DNA of 64,000 nt from Micromonospora tulbaghiae (GTDB lineage: Bacteria > Actinomycetota > Actinomycetes > Mycobacteriales > Micromonosporaceae): positions 757,656 through 821,655 of the forward strand of contig NZ_FMCQ01000003.1 in assembly GCF_900091605.1 (NCBI RefSeq), written 5' to 3'. This document shows, one piece after another, positions 51,327-59,027 of this stretch (position 1 is its first letter; every line of letters begins with the position of its first letter). The notes under the pieces are model-generated. The model saw nothing but the letters and a program-made list of their open reading frames with translations, did not search any database and was not told the DNA's origin. Both the position numbers and the translations under genes were made by a program.

Positions 51327-52000
51327 GCGACGACCACGACCGTCCGCTGCGGGTGGTGCTCGCCGACGACGAGGCCCTGGTCCGGGCCGGGGTCCGGGCG
51401 ATCCTGGCCGCCGACCCCGGCATCGAGGTGGTCGGCGAGGCGGGCGACGGCCTCGCGGCGGTGGAACTGGTCCGCGCGCACCGGCCCCGGGTGGCGCTGC
51501 TGGACATCCGGATGCCCCGCTGCGACGGGCTCAGCGCCGCCGCGCAGATCCGCCGGCTGGTGCCGGAGACGGCGGCGGTCATGCTCACCACGTTCGGCGA
51601 CGACGACCTGATCGCCCGCGCGCTCGGCCACGGCGCCTCCGGGTTCCTGCTCAAGTCCGGTGACCCGCGCGAACTGCTGGCCGGGGTGCGGGCGGTGGCC
51701 GACGGCGGGGCGTACCTGTCGCCGCGGGTGGCCCGCCGGGTGATCGAGCTGAGCGGGGGCAAGCTCGCCCGGGGCCCGTACGCGCGGGACCGGCTGGCCG
51801 GGCTGACCGACCGGGAACGCGACGTGCTGGCGCTGGTCGGGGCGGGACTGTCCAACGCCGAGATCGCCCGCCGGCTGTACTTGGTCGAGGGCACCGTGAA
51901 GAGCTACCTGACCAGCATCTTCACCCGGCTGGACGTGCGCAACCGGGTGCAGGCGGCGATCCTCGCGTACGAGGCGGGGCTGGTCCCGCCCGCCGGCTGA
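51323..52000 (+). CDS. LuxR/NarL-family response regulator
   Basis: 225 residues. Receiver domain with phospho-acceptor Asp61 (ALLDIRMP), the acidic pair LADDEALVRAG and the conserved Lys in FLLKSGDP. C-terminal LuxR helix-turn-helix: LTDRERDVLALVGAGLSNAEI (in part), GTVKSYLTSIFTRL. It is the partner of the preceding kinase and most likely binds the TGACTTTCGTCA-type palindromes at 49673 and 53826, which would link it to the ABC-2 exporter. Confidence 0.9.
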   Translation: MSDDHDRPLRVVLADDEALVRAGVRAILAADPGIEVVGEAGDGLAAVELVRAHRPRVALLDIRMPRCDGLSAAAQIRRLVPETAAVMLTTFGDDDLIARALGHGASGFLLKSGDPRELLAGVRAVADGGAYLSPRVARRVIELSGGKLARGPYARDRLAGLTDRERDVLALVGAGLSNAEIARRLYLVEGTVKSYLTSIFTRLDVRNRVQAAILAYEAGLVPPAG

Positions 52001-52015
52001 CCAGCCCCGCCCCGC

Positions 52016-52846
52016 TCAGGCGTCGCGTCGCGCCAGTGCCCACCGGCCCAGCGCCAGCGCGGCGGCGGTCCAGGCGGCGAGCACCAGAAGCCCCGCCGCC
52101 GCCGGGTACGGCTCGGTGTCCCCGGCCAGGAAGTGGTTGCCCGCCACGCCGGGGAACGCGTCGGCGATCCGGGTGAGCACCGTGATGTCCGGCTCCTGCA
52201 ACGACAGCGGCACGATCATCAGTAGCGCGAACAGCACGGTCAGGGCCAGCACCGCGCCGCGCAGCGCCGCCGCCAGGCCGAGCGCCAGCACACCGATCAG
52301 CGCCAGGTACGCCGCGGCGGCGACCACGTCGGCCACCGTGCCGCCCAGCGGGGCGCGGCCCCACTCGCCCAGCACCGGCCGGGCCGTCACCGCGCCGACA
52401 GTGCCGAGCAGCAGCCCGAGGCCGAACGTCACCGCGCCCACCACCACCGCCTTGGCCGCCAGCACCCGCCCCCGCGACGGGGTGCACCGCAGCGTGGTGC
52501 GGATCGTGCCGGTGGTGAACTCGCTGGTGATCGCGAACAGGCCGAGCGCCAGCACCACGTACTGGGTCAGCTCCAGCGACCCGGCCACGATCTCGCCGAC
52601 ACCCACCACGCCCGGGTTGTTCGCCGGGTCGTCGTCGGTGTTGGCGTTGCGCGCGTAGATGGCGAGCTGGGCGCTGGTGGCCGCCATGGTCAGCACCGCC
52701 GCGAGCAGCGTCCACCAGGTGGAGCGCACCGACCAGAGTTTCGTCCACTCGGCGGCCACCGCCCCGGCGAGCGGATGTCCGGCAGGGCGGGCCGGGCGGT
52801 CCGCCGGGCCGGGTCGAGCGTGGACTGTGCGGTCATCGGGTTCCAC
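52016..52846 (-). CDS. ABC-2-type transporter permease
   Basis: 276 residues, six hydrophobic segments; TGTIRTTLRCTPSRGRVLAAK is the loop typical of ABC-2 exporters (quoted in part: TGTIRTTLRC). A Pro/Arg-rich N-terminal extension of about 30 residues precedes the first helix. The gene converges with the response regulator and overlaps the ATPase gene by 14 bp. It exports an unknown substrate, possibly a cell-envelope-active compound, given the paired two-component system. Confidence 0.85.
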   Translation of the reverse strand: MEPDDRTVHARPGPADRPARPAGHPLAGAVAAEWTKLWSVRSTWWTLLAAVLTMAATSAQLAIYARNANTDDDPANNPGVVGVGEIVAGSLELTQYVVLALGLFAITSEFTTGTIRTTLRCTPSRGRVLAAKAVVVGAVTFGLGLLLGTVGAVTARPVLGEWGRAPLGGTVADVVAAAAYLALIGVLALGLAAALRGAVLALTVLFALLMIVPLSLQEPDITVLTRIADAFPGVAGNHFLAGDTEPYPAAAGLLVLAAWTAAALALGRWALARRDA

Positions 52847-53765
52847 CTCCGGTCGCGCCGGCGGCGTACTCCACGCTGTCGGCGGTCAGCTCCAGGAACG
52901 CCTCCTCCAGGGAGGGGGCGACGGGGGCCAGCTCGTGCAGGCGTACCCCCATCTCGTGCGCCAGGTCGCCGACCCGGCCGGCGGTGCTGCCGGCGACGGA
53001 CATCCCGCCCCCGTCGGTGGTGACAGTCGCGCCCTCGGCGGCGAGCCGGTCGCCGAGCGCGGCGAGCGCGGCCGGCTCGGGCCCGCGTATCCGGACCGAC
53101 GCGGCGGGCCGGGCGGCGATCAGCTCGGCCAGCGGCGCGTCGGCCACCAGTCGGCCGCGCCCCATCACCACGACCCGGTCGGCGGTCTGCTGCATCTCGC
53201 TCATCAGGTGGCTGGAGACGAGGACGGTGCGTCCCTCGTCGGCGAGGCGGCGGGTGAACCCGCGGATCCACCGCACCCCGTCCGGGTCGAGTCCGTTGAC
53301 CGGCTCGTCGAGCAGCAGCACCGGCGGGTCGCCGAGCAGCGCGCCGGCGATGCCGAGCCGCTGACCCATGCCCAGCGACAGCGCCCGGCCCGGCTTGCCG
53401 GCGGCGCGGGCGTCCAGGCCGACCAGGTCGAGCACCTCGGTCACCCGCCGGGCCGGTACGCCGTTGCTGCGCGCCATCGCCCGCAGGTGCGCCACGCCGG
53501 AGCGGGCCGGGTGCACGCCTGTCGCGTCGAGCAGCGCGCCGACCTCGTGCAGCGGGTGTCGCAGCGTGCGGTAGTCCCGCCCGTTGACCAGGGACTGCCC
53601 GGCGGTGGGCCGGTCCAGGCCGAGCACCATCCGCATGGTGGTGGACTTGCCGGCGCCGTTCGGGCCGAGGAACCCGGTGACCTGCCCGGGGCGGATCTCG
53701 ACGGTCAGGTCGTCGACGGCTGTCACGTCGCCGAACCGTTTCGTCAACGCGCGAATTGTGATCAT
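52833..53765 (-). CDS. ABC transporter ATP-binding protein (DrrA/LnrL-like)
   Basis: 310 residues. Walker A GPNGAGKSTTMRM, signature LSLGMGQRL and Walker B VLLLDEPVNGLDPDG are all intact. The C-terminal ~90 residues form the extra domain of drug- and lantibiotic-type exporters. The ATG has TAGCGT 6 nt upstream and no ribosome site, suggesting a leaderless message. A perfect TGACTTTCGTCA palindrome stands ~60 bp upstream of the start. Confidence 0.88.
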   Translation of the reverse strand: MITIRALTKRFGDVTAVDDLTVEIRPGQVTGFLGPNGAGKSTTMRMVLGLDRPTAGQSLVNGRDYRTLRHPLHEVGALLDATGVHPARSGVAHLRAMARSNGVPARRVTEVLDLVGLDARAAGKPGRALSLGMGQRLGIAGALLGDPPVLLLDEPVNGLDPDGVRWIRGFTRRLADEGRTVLVSSHLMSEMQQTADRVVVMGRGRLVADAPLAELIAARPAASVRIRGPEPAALAALGDRLAAEGATVTTDGGGMSVAGSTAGRVGDLAHEMGVRLHELAPVAPSLEEAFLELTADSVEYAAGATGGGTR

Positions 53766-53771
53766 GCGGCG

Positions 53772-53777
53772 ACGCTA
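53772..53777 (-). promoter_or_regulatory. -10 box of the ABC-2 exporter operon
   Basis: TAGCGT on the minus strand, 6 nt before the ATG. The regulator palindrome centre lies about 54 bp further upstream. Confidence 0.55.
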
Positions 53778-53825
53778 TGGGCCGGCGGGGGTGCCGCACC
53801 GCCGTCGAACGGCAGCGGCCGACAC

Positions 53826-53837
53826 TGACTTTCGTCA
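53826..53837. promoter_or_regulatory. Response-regulator palindrome before the exporter
   Basis: TGACTTTCGTCA, a perfect TGAC-N4-GTCA inverted repeat, extended on both sides by CAC/GTG. It overlaps the stop codon of the P450 gene. It shares 11 of 12 bases with the site before the kinase gene. Confidence 0.65.
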
Positions 53838-54998
53838 GGTGCGACGGACCACGAACGCGTCCGGCATCCGGAAGGTGAGGTTGTCCGGGCACCACGGTGG
53901 ACGCACCACCGTCACGCCGTCGAGCAGCGCGGTGGCCTCGGCGACCACCACGGCGGCCTCCATCCGGGCCAGCTGCGCGCCGACGCAGCGGTGCGGCCCG
54001 GCGCCGAACGCCAGGTGCCGCCGCGAGCCGGGCTGCCCGGGACGGAACTCGCCCGGCGCGTCGACCACGGCCGGGTCGCGCCCGGCACGGGCCAGCCACG
54101 CGACCACGCTGGTGCCCGCCGGTACGGGCACCTCGCCGAGCGTCGTGTCGACGGCTGCCACCCGCCGCCAGGTGACGATCGGCGGCTCCAGCCGCAGCCC
54201 TTCCTCGACCACGTCGTCCACGCCGATCTCACCGGCGCGCAGCCCGGCCCGTACCGCCGGTTCGCCGGACAGCCGGTGCAGCAGCAGGGTGAGGAACTGC
54301 GAGGTGGTCTCCTGACCGGCGATCAGCAGGAAGAACAGCGCCCCGACGACCACGTCGGGGGAGTGCCCGGCCTCGCGCAGCCGCGCGGCGAGCCCGCCCC
54401 CGGTCGCGGCGAACTCGCGCAGCACGGTGTGGAACCGGCCCACCTCGGCGGCGAGCGCCAGTTGCCGGGCGGAGTCGAGCGGCGCCCAGAACAGCTCCAG
54501 CGCGGCGCGGGCGAAGTCCTTCACCGCGCCGACCGGCGCGTCCGGCAGCTCGACCAGCCGGGCCAGCACCAGCAGCGGCAGGTCGGCGGCGAGACCCGCG
54601 TACAGGTCGACCGGGCGGCCCGCGTCCAGCGCCGCCGCCAGCCCGGCCACCCGCTCCCGGATCAGCCCGGTCAGCCACTGCCGCTGGGCGGCCACCCGGT
54701 GCGGGTGCAGCGCGTCGGCGACGATGCCGCGGATCTCCGGGTGGCCGGCGCCGCCGTTGTTCGCCAGCGTGGGCGGCAGCCGGAACCGGTGCCCGGCGAG
54801 CACCCGCAGCGCCGCCACCGGGATCGGGGTGACCGCGTCGAGCGCGTTGTCCGGCCGGAACGTCACCGGGTCGGTGAGGATCTGGCGGACGAGCGCGTGC
54901 CGGGTCACCACCAGGTGCGGCACGCCGACGTGGTCGACGACGGTGGCCGTGTCGGGCCACTGTCCGTCGACGGACTCCCCCCAGCCCCGGAACAGCAC
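53835..54998 (-). CDS. Cytochrome P450
   Basis: 387 residues, a bacterial class-I length. Heme-ligand Cys338 in FGAGPHRCVGAQ, I-helix AGQETTSQ and the K-helix ExxR in EEGLRLEPP. No fused reductase; no ferredoxin gene adjacent. Substrate unknown. GTG 54998 lies 6 nt after TAGCGT, so it may be leaderless. The stop overlaps the palindrome that precedes the exporter operon, but the P450 itself starts from its own promoter inside the end of the methyltransferase gene. Confidence 0.9.
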   Translation of the reverse strand: MLFRGWGESVDGQWPDTATVVDHVGVPHLVVTRHALVRQILTDPVTFRPDNALDAVTPIPVAALRVLAGHRFRLPPTLANNGGAGHPEIRGIVADALHPHRVAAQRQWLTGLIRERVAGLAAALDAGRPVDLYAGLAADLPLLVLARLVELPDAPVGAVKDFARAALELFWAPLDSARQLALAAEVGRFHTVLREFAATGGGLAARLREAGHSPDVVVGALFFLLIAGQETTSQFLTLLLHRLSGEPAVRAGLRAGEIGVDDVVEEGLRLEPPIVTWRRVAAVDTTLGEVPVPAGTSVVAWLARAGRDPAVVDAPGEFRPGQPGSRRHLAFGAGPHRCVGAQLARMEAAVVVAEATALLDGVTVVRPPWCPDNLTFRMPDAFVVRRT

Positions 54999-55004
54999 GC
55001 GGTA

Positions 55005-55010
55005 ACGCTA
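55005..55010 (-). promoter_or_regulatory. -10 box of the P450 gene
   Basis: TAGCGT on the minus strand, 6 nt before GTG 54998. Its first three bases are the TAG stop codon of the methyltransferase gene (55008-55010). Confidence 0.5.
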
Positions 55011-55694
55011 GCGACGGGCGCCCGGCGGGTTCGGGTCCAGCTCCCACACGGTGGTGTGCTTCACCCGTACGCTCTCCAGCGCCTCGGACACCGGCACCTC
55101 GTACGCGGCCAGCTCGTGGAACCGTTCGCGGGGCAGGAACGCCCGGCCCGGGTCGCCCACCAGGACGCGGGCGCCGGCGCGGGCGGCCCGGAGCAGGAAG
55201 CGCAGCATCCGGCGGGCCATCGCCTCGCTGTAGAAGACGTCCCCGGCCAGCACCACCTCGGCGTCACCGGCGTCGGAGTCGAGGACGTCGCCGAGCTCGG
55301 CGTCGACGCGTACCCCGTTGGCCTCGGCGTTGAGCGCGACGGCGGCCACGGCCCGCTCGTCCACCTCGACCGCCCGGGCGGCGGCGGCGCCGGCGCGGGC
55401 GGCGGCGATGGCGACCAGGCCGGAGCCGGAGGCCAGGTCGAGCACCCGGCGGCCGGCGACCACCTCGGGGTGGTCGGTGACGTAGCGGGCCAGACCCTGC
55501 CCGCCGGCCCAGGCGAACGCCCAGAACGGCGGTGGCTGGGAGCTGCGGAACTCGCCCTCGGTCAGCTCCCACAGGCCGATCGGCTCGTCGGCCTGGTGCA
55601 GCAGCACCTCGGGGACGAACGCCACCGGGGCGAGGCGGGCGTGCAGCCGGACGAACGCGGCGGACAGCTCGGACACCGGAGAATTGTGTCCCAC
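55008..55694 (-). CDS. Class I SAM-dependent methyltransferase (ETFB-KMT/Nnt1-like)
   Basis: 228 residues. The glycine-rich motif VLDLASGSGLVAIAAARAG is followed by an acidic VEVDERAV. The DVFYSE segment and the N-terminal LWELTEGEFRSSQPPPFWAFAWAGGQGLARY (in part: PPFWAFAWAGGQ) match nicotinamide/lysine methyltransferase-like proteins. Substrate uncertain. GTG 55694 or 55676 could be the start; the first gives the full N-terminal helix. It runs toward the P450 gene on the same strand, with 9 bp between. Confidence 0.78.
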   Translation of the reverse strand: MGHNSPVSELSAAFVRLHARLAPVAFVPEVLLHQADEPIGLWELTEGEFRSSQPPPFWAFAWAGGQGLARYVTDHPEVVAGRRVLDLASGSGLVAIAAARAGAAAARAVEVDERAVAAVALNAEANGVRVDAELGDVLDSDAGDAEVVLAGDVFYSEAMARRMLRFLLRAARAGARVLVGDPGRAFLPRERFHELAAYEVPVSEALESVRVKHTTVWELDPNPPGARR

Positions 55695-55826
55695 CCGGCT
55701 TCCGGGCCCGCATCCCGGGCGTGTCGCGGCGGGGCCGTGACCGGTTCACCACGCTCGGTGAAACAGCCCTCGTGTTGTGGCGTTGGATGCGAACACGCCC
55801 GTCTACCGGCGTGCCCGGTGCGCTCC

Positions 55827-55832
55827 TAGCGT
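55827..55832 (+). promoter_or_regulatory. -10 box before the membrane-anchored protein gene
   Basis: TAGCGT on the plus strand, 5 nt before GTG 55838, which opens an 11-codon frame overlapping the main start. Fourth copy of this hexamer within 6.2 kb. Confidence 0.45.
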
Positions 55833-55837
55833 TGCCT

Positions 55838-55870
55838 GTGGACACGACCGAGGGTGAGGAGGCCTGGTGA
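55838..55870 (+). CDS. Possible 10-residue leader peptide
   Basis: GTG frame of ten residues (MDTTEGEEAW) and a TGA that overlaps the next gene's start as GTGA. The codons for GEE also form the GGTGAGGAGG ribosome site of the main gene. It could be a translated leader or simply a short 5' UTR. Confidence 0.3.
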   Translation: MDTTEGEEAW

Positions 55871-56697
55871 GCGGGTGGCGGCACGCGCTGCGGATCGGAC
55901 TGGTGCTGACCTTCGTGGCCGGGACCGGGTACGGCGGAGCCCTGCCGGCGCGGGCGGCGGCGGCCTTCTCCACCGAGTTGAGCGGCCTGCCGGACGAGTT
56001 CACCGCCGGGAACCGGGTGGAGACGTTGTCCGCCGTGGTGTCCCGCTCCGACGGGGGCGGCTGTGTCAAGGTGCGCTGGTCGATGCTGGTGCGGGTGCAG
56101 GGCCTGCGGCTGGACCAGCTCAAGGTGGACCGGGTGGAGGACAGCGGATCGTTCCCGCTGGAGATCCGCACCGAGGGAGACACCGCCCGGCTCACCGACC
56201 GGCAACTCGACCCGGGTGTGCTCTGCCCCGGCCGTACCGTGACCGCTCGCTACCGGGTGGCGTTCGCCGAGGACGTCGGGCGCGGCCGGGTGAGTTTCGC
56301 CGCCGAGGCGTACGACCCGCAGTTGCGGCTGCTGGCCCGGCGGACCGCCTCCCGTGAGGTGGTGGGGGAGGAGGAGGCTTCGCCGACACCGGCACCCACC
56401 AGCGCGGAGCCCACCGAGACCCCGACCGGCGAGCCGTCCACCGAGGCGCCCGACGAGGAGCCCACCGACGAGCCGACCGACGCCGCGGTGGTGGAGCCTC
56501 CGGCACCGGGTGGCGTGGCCGGGCGGCCGGTGGCGGACAGCGGCGGATTCGGGCTGGTGCAGGCCGCGTTTCTGCTCGGCGGGCTGCTGCTGTTCCTCGG
56601 CGCCGGTCTGCTGCTGCGGATGCGCCGCCTGCTGCGCCCCGCCGCCGACCCCGAACTCCCGCGCTCCTTCGACCGCCCCCGTCCTCGCTGGCACTGA
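55867..56697 (+). CDS. Secreted, membrane-anchored hypothetical protein
   Basis: 276 residues. N-terminal signal peptide with cleavage near residue 30 (PARAAAA), a ~130-residue beta-rich region with two cysteines (GGCVKV, GVLCPG), then a Thr/Pro/Glu-rich stalk of about 45 residues. A C-terminal membrane helix (about 235-255) follows, and a short basic tail. The layout is a wall-spanning surface protein. No enzyme motif seen. GTG 55867 follows GGTGAGGAGG; the -10 TAGCGT is upstream. Confidence 0.7.
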   Translation: MSGWRHALRIGLVLTFVAGTGYGGALPARAAAAFSTELSGLPDEFTAGNRVETLSAVVSRSDGGGCVKVRWSMLVRVQGLRLDQLKVDRVEDSGSFPLEIRTEGDTARLTDRQLDPGVLCPGRTVTARYRVAFAEDVGRGRVSFAAEAYDPQLRLLARRTASREVVGEEEASPTPAPTSAEPTETPTGEPSTEAPDEEPTDEPTDAAVVEPPAPGGVAGRPVADSGGFGLVQAAFLLGGLLLFLGAGLLLRMRRLLRPAADPELPRSFDRPRPRWH

Positions 56698-56721
56698 CGC
56701 CCTGCCCCAGGGTCTTCCCCG

Positions 56722-56780
56722 GTGATCAAGGAGTTTGGGTCTCCGCCAGGGCCGTTCCGGGACGCAAAGTCCTTGATCAA
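56722..56780. repeat. Intergenic hairpin element C (GATCAAGG type)
   Basis: Inverted arms TGATCAAGGA (56723-56732) and TCCTTGATCA (56770-56779), with an imperfect continuation GTTTGGGTC against GACGCAAAG. It lies between the convergent surface-protein and TetR genes. GATC followed by AAGG or TTGG ties it loosely to the elements at 12447 and 25405. Confidence 0.6.
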
Positions 56781-56826
56781 CGGCGCGAGGGCGGCCGGTG
56801 CGGACAGGGGGAGTGGATGCGGGCAG

Positions 56827-57429
56827 TCAGTCGAGCTGGCTGGGCTCCAGGCCCAGCTCCCTGGCGGCCACCAGGCGGATCCACTCGGCGATCTGCCGGC
56901 GGGTGATCACCCGCTCGTGCACCGCGAGCTGGACCGCCAGCCCGTCCATCACCGCGCTGATCCGCCAGGCCGCGCCGGCCGGGTCGGGGCAGTCGAACGT
57001 GCCCTCGGCGACCCCGGCGGTGATCACCGCGGCCAGGTCCTGCCGCCACCGCAGGTCGAGGCGGCGGGAGAGCTTCTCCAACTCCGGCGTACGCAGCGAC
57101 TCCGCCCAGCCGTCGATCCACATCGACCAGGAGGTGGCCCGGCCGGTCGGCGCGTAGAGGCGCAGCATCCGGCGCAGCTTCGCCAGCGGCGGGGCGGAGG
57201 AGCGCAGCACCGCGTCGAGGCGGGCCAGATCCTGCTCGACCGCGTACGCGAAGGCCTGCGCGAGCAGGCGGTCCTTCGTCGCGAAGTGGTAGAAGACGAG
57301 CGCCTGGCTGACCCCGGCGGCCTCGGCCACGTCCGCGGTGCGGGTGTTGGCGAGCCCTCGCTCCGCGATCACCTCGCAGGCCGTACGCAGCAGCGCGTCC
57401 AGGCGGATCTCGGCGGCTCGTCTCGTCAC
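56827..57429 (-). CDS. TetR-family transcriptional regulator
   Basis: 200 residues. N-terminal helix-turn-helix EIRLDALLRTACEVIAERG with TADVAEAAGVSQALVFYHF. The C-terminal ligand domain contains a Trp-rich WSMWIDGW segment and resembles BetI/TetR_C proteins. GTG 57429 was chosen because TACCGT stands 6 nt upstream (leaderless). Earlier in-frame starts (ATG 57447, GTG 57459) would place the palindrome inside the gene. A GTTAC-G-GTAAC site at 57433 suggests autoregulation. Confidence 0.82.
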   Translation of the reverse strand: MTRRAAEIRLDALLRTACEVIAERGLANTRTADVAEAAGVSQALVFYHFATKDRLLAQAFAYAVEQDLARLDAVLRSSAPPLAKLRRMLRLYAPTGRATSWSMWIDGWAESLRTPELEKLSRRLDLRWRQDLAAVITAGVAEGTFDCPDPAGAAWRISAVMDGLAVQLAVHERVITRRQIAEWIRLVAARELGLEPSQLD

Positions 57430-57432
57430 GGC

Positions 57433-57443
57433 GTTACGGTAAC
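57433..57443. promoter_or_regulatory. Putative autoregulatory operator of the TetR gene
   Basis: GTTACGGTAAC, an 11-bp perfect palindrome overlapping the probable -10 box of the TetR gene. A further GTTACC half-site occurs at 57465. Confidence 0.45.
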
Positions 57444-57573
57444 CCATCCGTATGACCACGGGGAGTTACCGAGGCGGCCGGTCGGCGGCAGGACAGTCGG
57501 ATGCCGGACACTCGGCTCGCCGAGCGGATTCCGCAGGTCGCGGCCCTGCCTGCCGACCCGGAGGCCAGCCACC

Positions 57574-57592
57574 CAGGTTCCTAGGAAACCTG
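57574..57592. repeat. Inverted repeat CAGGTT-CCTAGGA-AACCTG
   Basis: 19-bp palindromic element upstream of the tRNA promoter; arms CAGGTT and AACCTG with CCTAGG in the centre. Role unknown. Confidence 0.35.
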
Positions 57593-57640
57593 TGGGGTGG
57601 GGCGGCGGCCACAGCCGGACGCGCCGGAAGGGGACCCGAT

Positions 57641-57669
57641 TTGGCAACCGTTCCGAGCTCGGCTAAAGT
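57641..57669 (+). promoter_or_regulatory. Promoter of the Gly-Cys-Val tRNA cluster
   Basis: TTGGCA (57641-57646), 17-bp spacer, TAAAGT (57664-57669), about 32 bp before the first tRNA. Best-formed housekeeping promoter in the window. Confidence 0.7.
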
Positions 57670-57701
57670 TCTCATCCGTCACCGGATAACACCGGGGGCG
57701 T

Positions 57702-57774
57702 GCGGACGTAGCGCAGCTGGTAGCGCATCACCTTGCCAAGGTGAGGGTCGCGGGTTCGAATCCCGTCGTCCGCT
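57702..57774 (+). tRNA. tRNA-Gly (GCC)
   Basis: 73 nt. Acceptor GCGGACG/CGTCCGC, anticodon GCC in CTTGCCAAG, T loop GGTTCGAAT. CCA is not encoded. Identical to the copy at 61731. Confidence 0.95.
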
Positions 57775-57808
57775 CGGAGATGCCGCCACGCAGTTCGGGG
57801 GCAACCTC

Positions 57809-57879
57809 GGTGGAGTGGCCGAGAGGCGAGGCAACGGCCTGCAAAGCCGTGTACACGGGTTCAAATCCCGTCTCCACCT
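57809..57879 (+). tRNA. tRNA-Cys (GCA)
   Basis: 71 nt. Acceptor GGTGGAG/CTCCACC, anticodon GCA in CCTGCAAAG, T loop GGTTCAAAT. No encoded CCA. It has no second copy in this window. Confidence 0.93.
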
Positions 57880-57892
57880 CGGCATTAGACGA

Positions 57893-57964
57893 GGGCGATT
57901 GGCGCAGTGGGAGCGCGCTTCCTTGACACGGAAGAGGTCACTGGTTCAAACCCAGTATCGCCCA
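57893..57964 (+). tRNA. tRNA-Val (GAC)
   Basis: 72 nt plus an encoded CCA (57965-57967). Acceptor GGGCGAT/ATCGCCC, anticodon GAC in CCTTGACACGG. Same sequence as the copy at 61815, which lacks the CCA. Confidence 0.94.
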
Positions 57965-57971
57965 CCAGCGG

Positions 57972-58003
57972 AAAGGCCGTGTCGATCATTCGACACGGCC
58001 TTT
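57972..58003 (+). terminator. Terminator of the tRNA cluster
   Basis: Perfect 14-bp stem AAAGGCCGTGTCGA and its complement with a TCAT loop, then TTTCTC. It begins 5 nt after the tRNA-Val CCA. Confidence 0.85.
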
Positions 58004-58079
58004 CTCGTCGTCATCGATCAGTCCAGTGCCGCGCCGCTGGCCATTGCCGCGGCCGGAGCACCCCGCCCAGACTGGCCCG

Positions 58080-58898
58080 GTGGACGATCAGCAGACCCGA
58101 GCCCGGCAGTTCCGCGCCCTGCACCTGCCCGGTGAACCACTGATCCTGGTCAACGCCTGGGACGCGCTGAGCGCCCGGATCGTCGCCGCGGCCGGCGCCC
58201 GGGCGGTCGCGACCACGAGCGCCGGGGTCGCGTGGAGCCGAGGCGCCCCGGACGGCGACGCGCTCGCCCGGGACACCGCCGTCGACGTCATCCGCCGGGT
58301 GGCCGGCGCGGTCGGCGTACCGGTCACCGCCGACATCGAATCCGGGTACGGCGACAGCCCCGAAGAGGTCGCCGAGACGATCACCGCAGTGCTCGCGGCC
58401 GGGGCCGTCGGCGTCAACGTGGAGGACTCCCGGCACGACGGCGGAGACCCGCTGCGCCCGGTCGACGAGCAGGTCGCCCGGCTGGCCGCCGTCCGGACCG
58501 CCGCCGACCGCGCCGGCATCCCGCTGTACGTCAACGCGCGGGTGGACACCTGTCTGCGCCGGGCCGGCGGCGTACCCGAGACGGTCGCGCGCGCCGAGGC
58601 GTACCTGGCGGCCGGCGCGGACGGGATCTTCGTACCCGGAACCGTGGAACCGGAGACGGTGGCCGCGCTGGCGGCGGCGATCCCGGCGCCGCTGAACGTG
58701 CTGGCCGGGCCGGGCGCGCCGCCGATCGCCGAGCTGGCCGCGCTCGGTGTGGCCCGGGTGAGCATCGGACCGGCGGTGGCCGAGGCCGCGTACGCGGTGG
58801 CCCAGCGGGCGGCGGCGGAGGTGCTCGGCGCCGGGACGTACGGCGCGCTCGCCGGCGGGCTCGACTTCGACGCGCTGAACGAGCTGATGCGGAGCTGA
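58080..58898 (+). CDS. Isocitrate lyase/PEP mutase family protein
   Basis: 272 residues, single alpha/beta-barrel. Family features: an LVNAWDALSARIVAAAGARAVATTSAG start, metal-site VTADIESGYG and VNVEDS, and late RVSIGPAVAEAAY. The usual isocitrate-lyase KKCGH loop is absent, as in PEP mutase/phosphonopyruvate-type enzymes, so the reaction is a C-C or P-C cleavage of unknown substrate. GTG 58080 with CAGACT 6 nt upstream. It follows the tRNA terminator. Confidence 0.83.
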   Translation: MDDQQTRARQFRALHLPGEPLILVNAWDALSARIVAAAGARAVATTSAGVAWSRGAPDGDALARDTAVDVIRRVAGAVGVPVTADIESGYGDSPEEVAETITAVLAAGAVGVNVEDSRHDGGDPLRPVDEQVARLAAVRTAADRAGIPLYVNARVDTCLRRAGGVPETVARAEAYLAAGADGIFVPGTVEPETVAALAAAIPAPLNVLAGPGAPPIAELAALGVARVSIGPAVAEAAYAVAQRAAAEVLGAGTYGALAGGLDFDALNELMRS

Positions 58899-59027
58899 CC
58901 CGGACGGCGCATCGACCGCGGGGCGGGGTACCGGGTTGAATGGTCTGGTGGCCGCCGTCGCGCATCCGATCCGGGAAACCGCCGATCGGCGGCCGGGTGC
59001 CGGGTCGCCCCGGCGGGGGAGCCGCGG

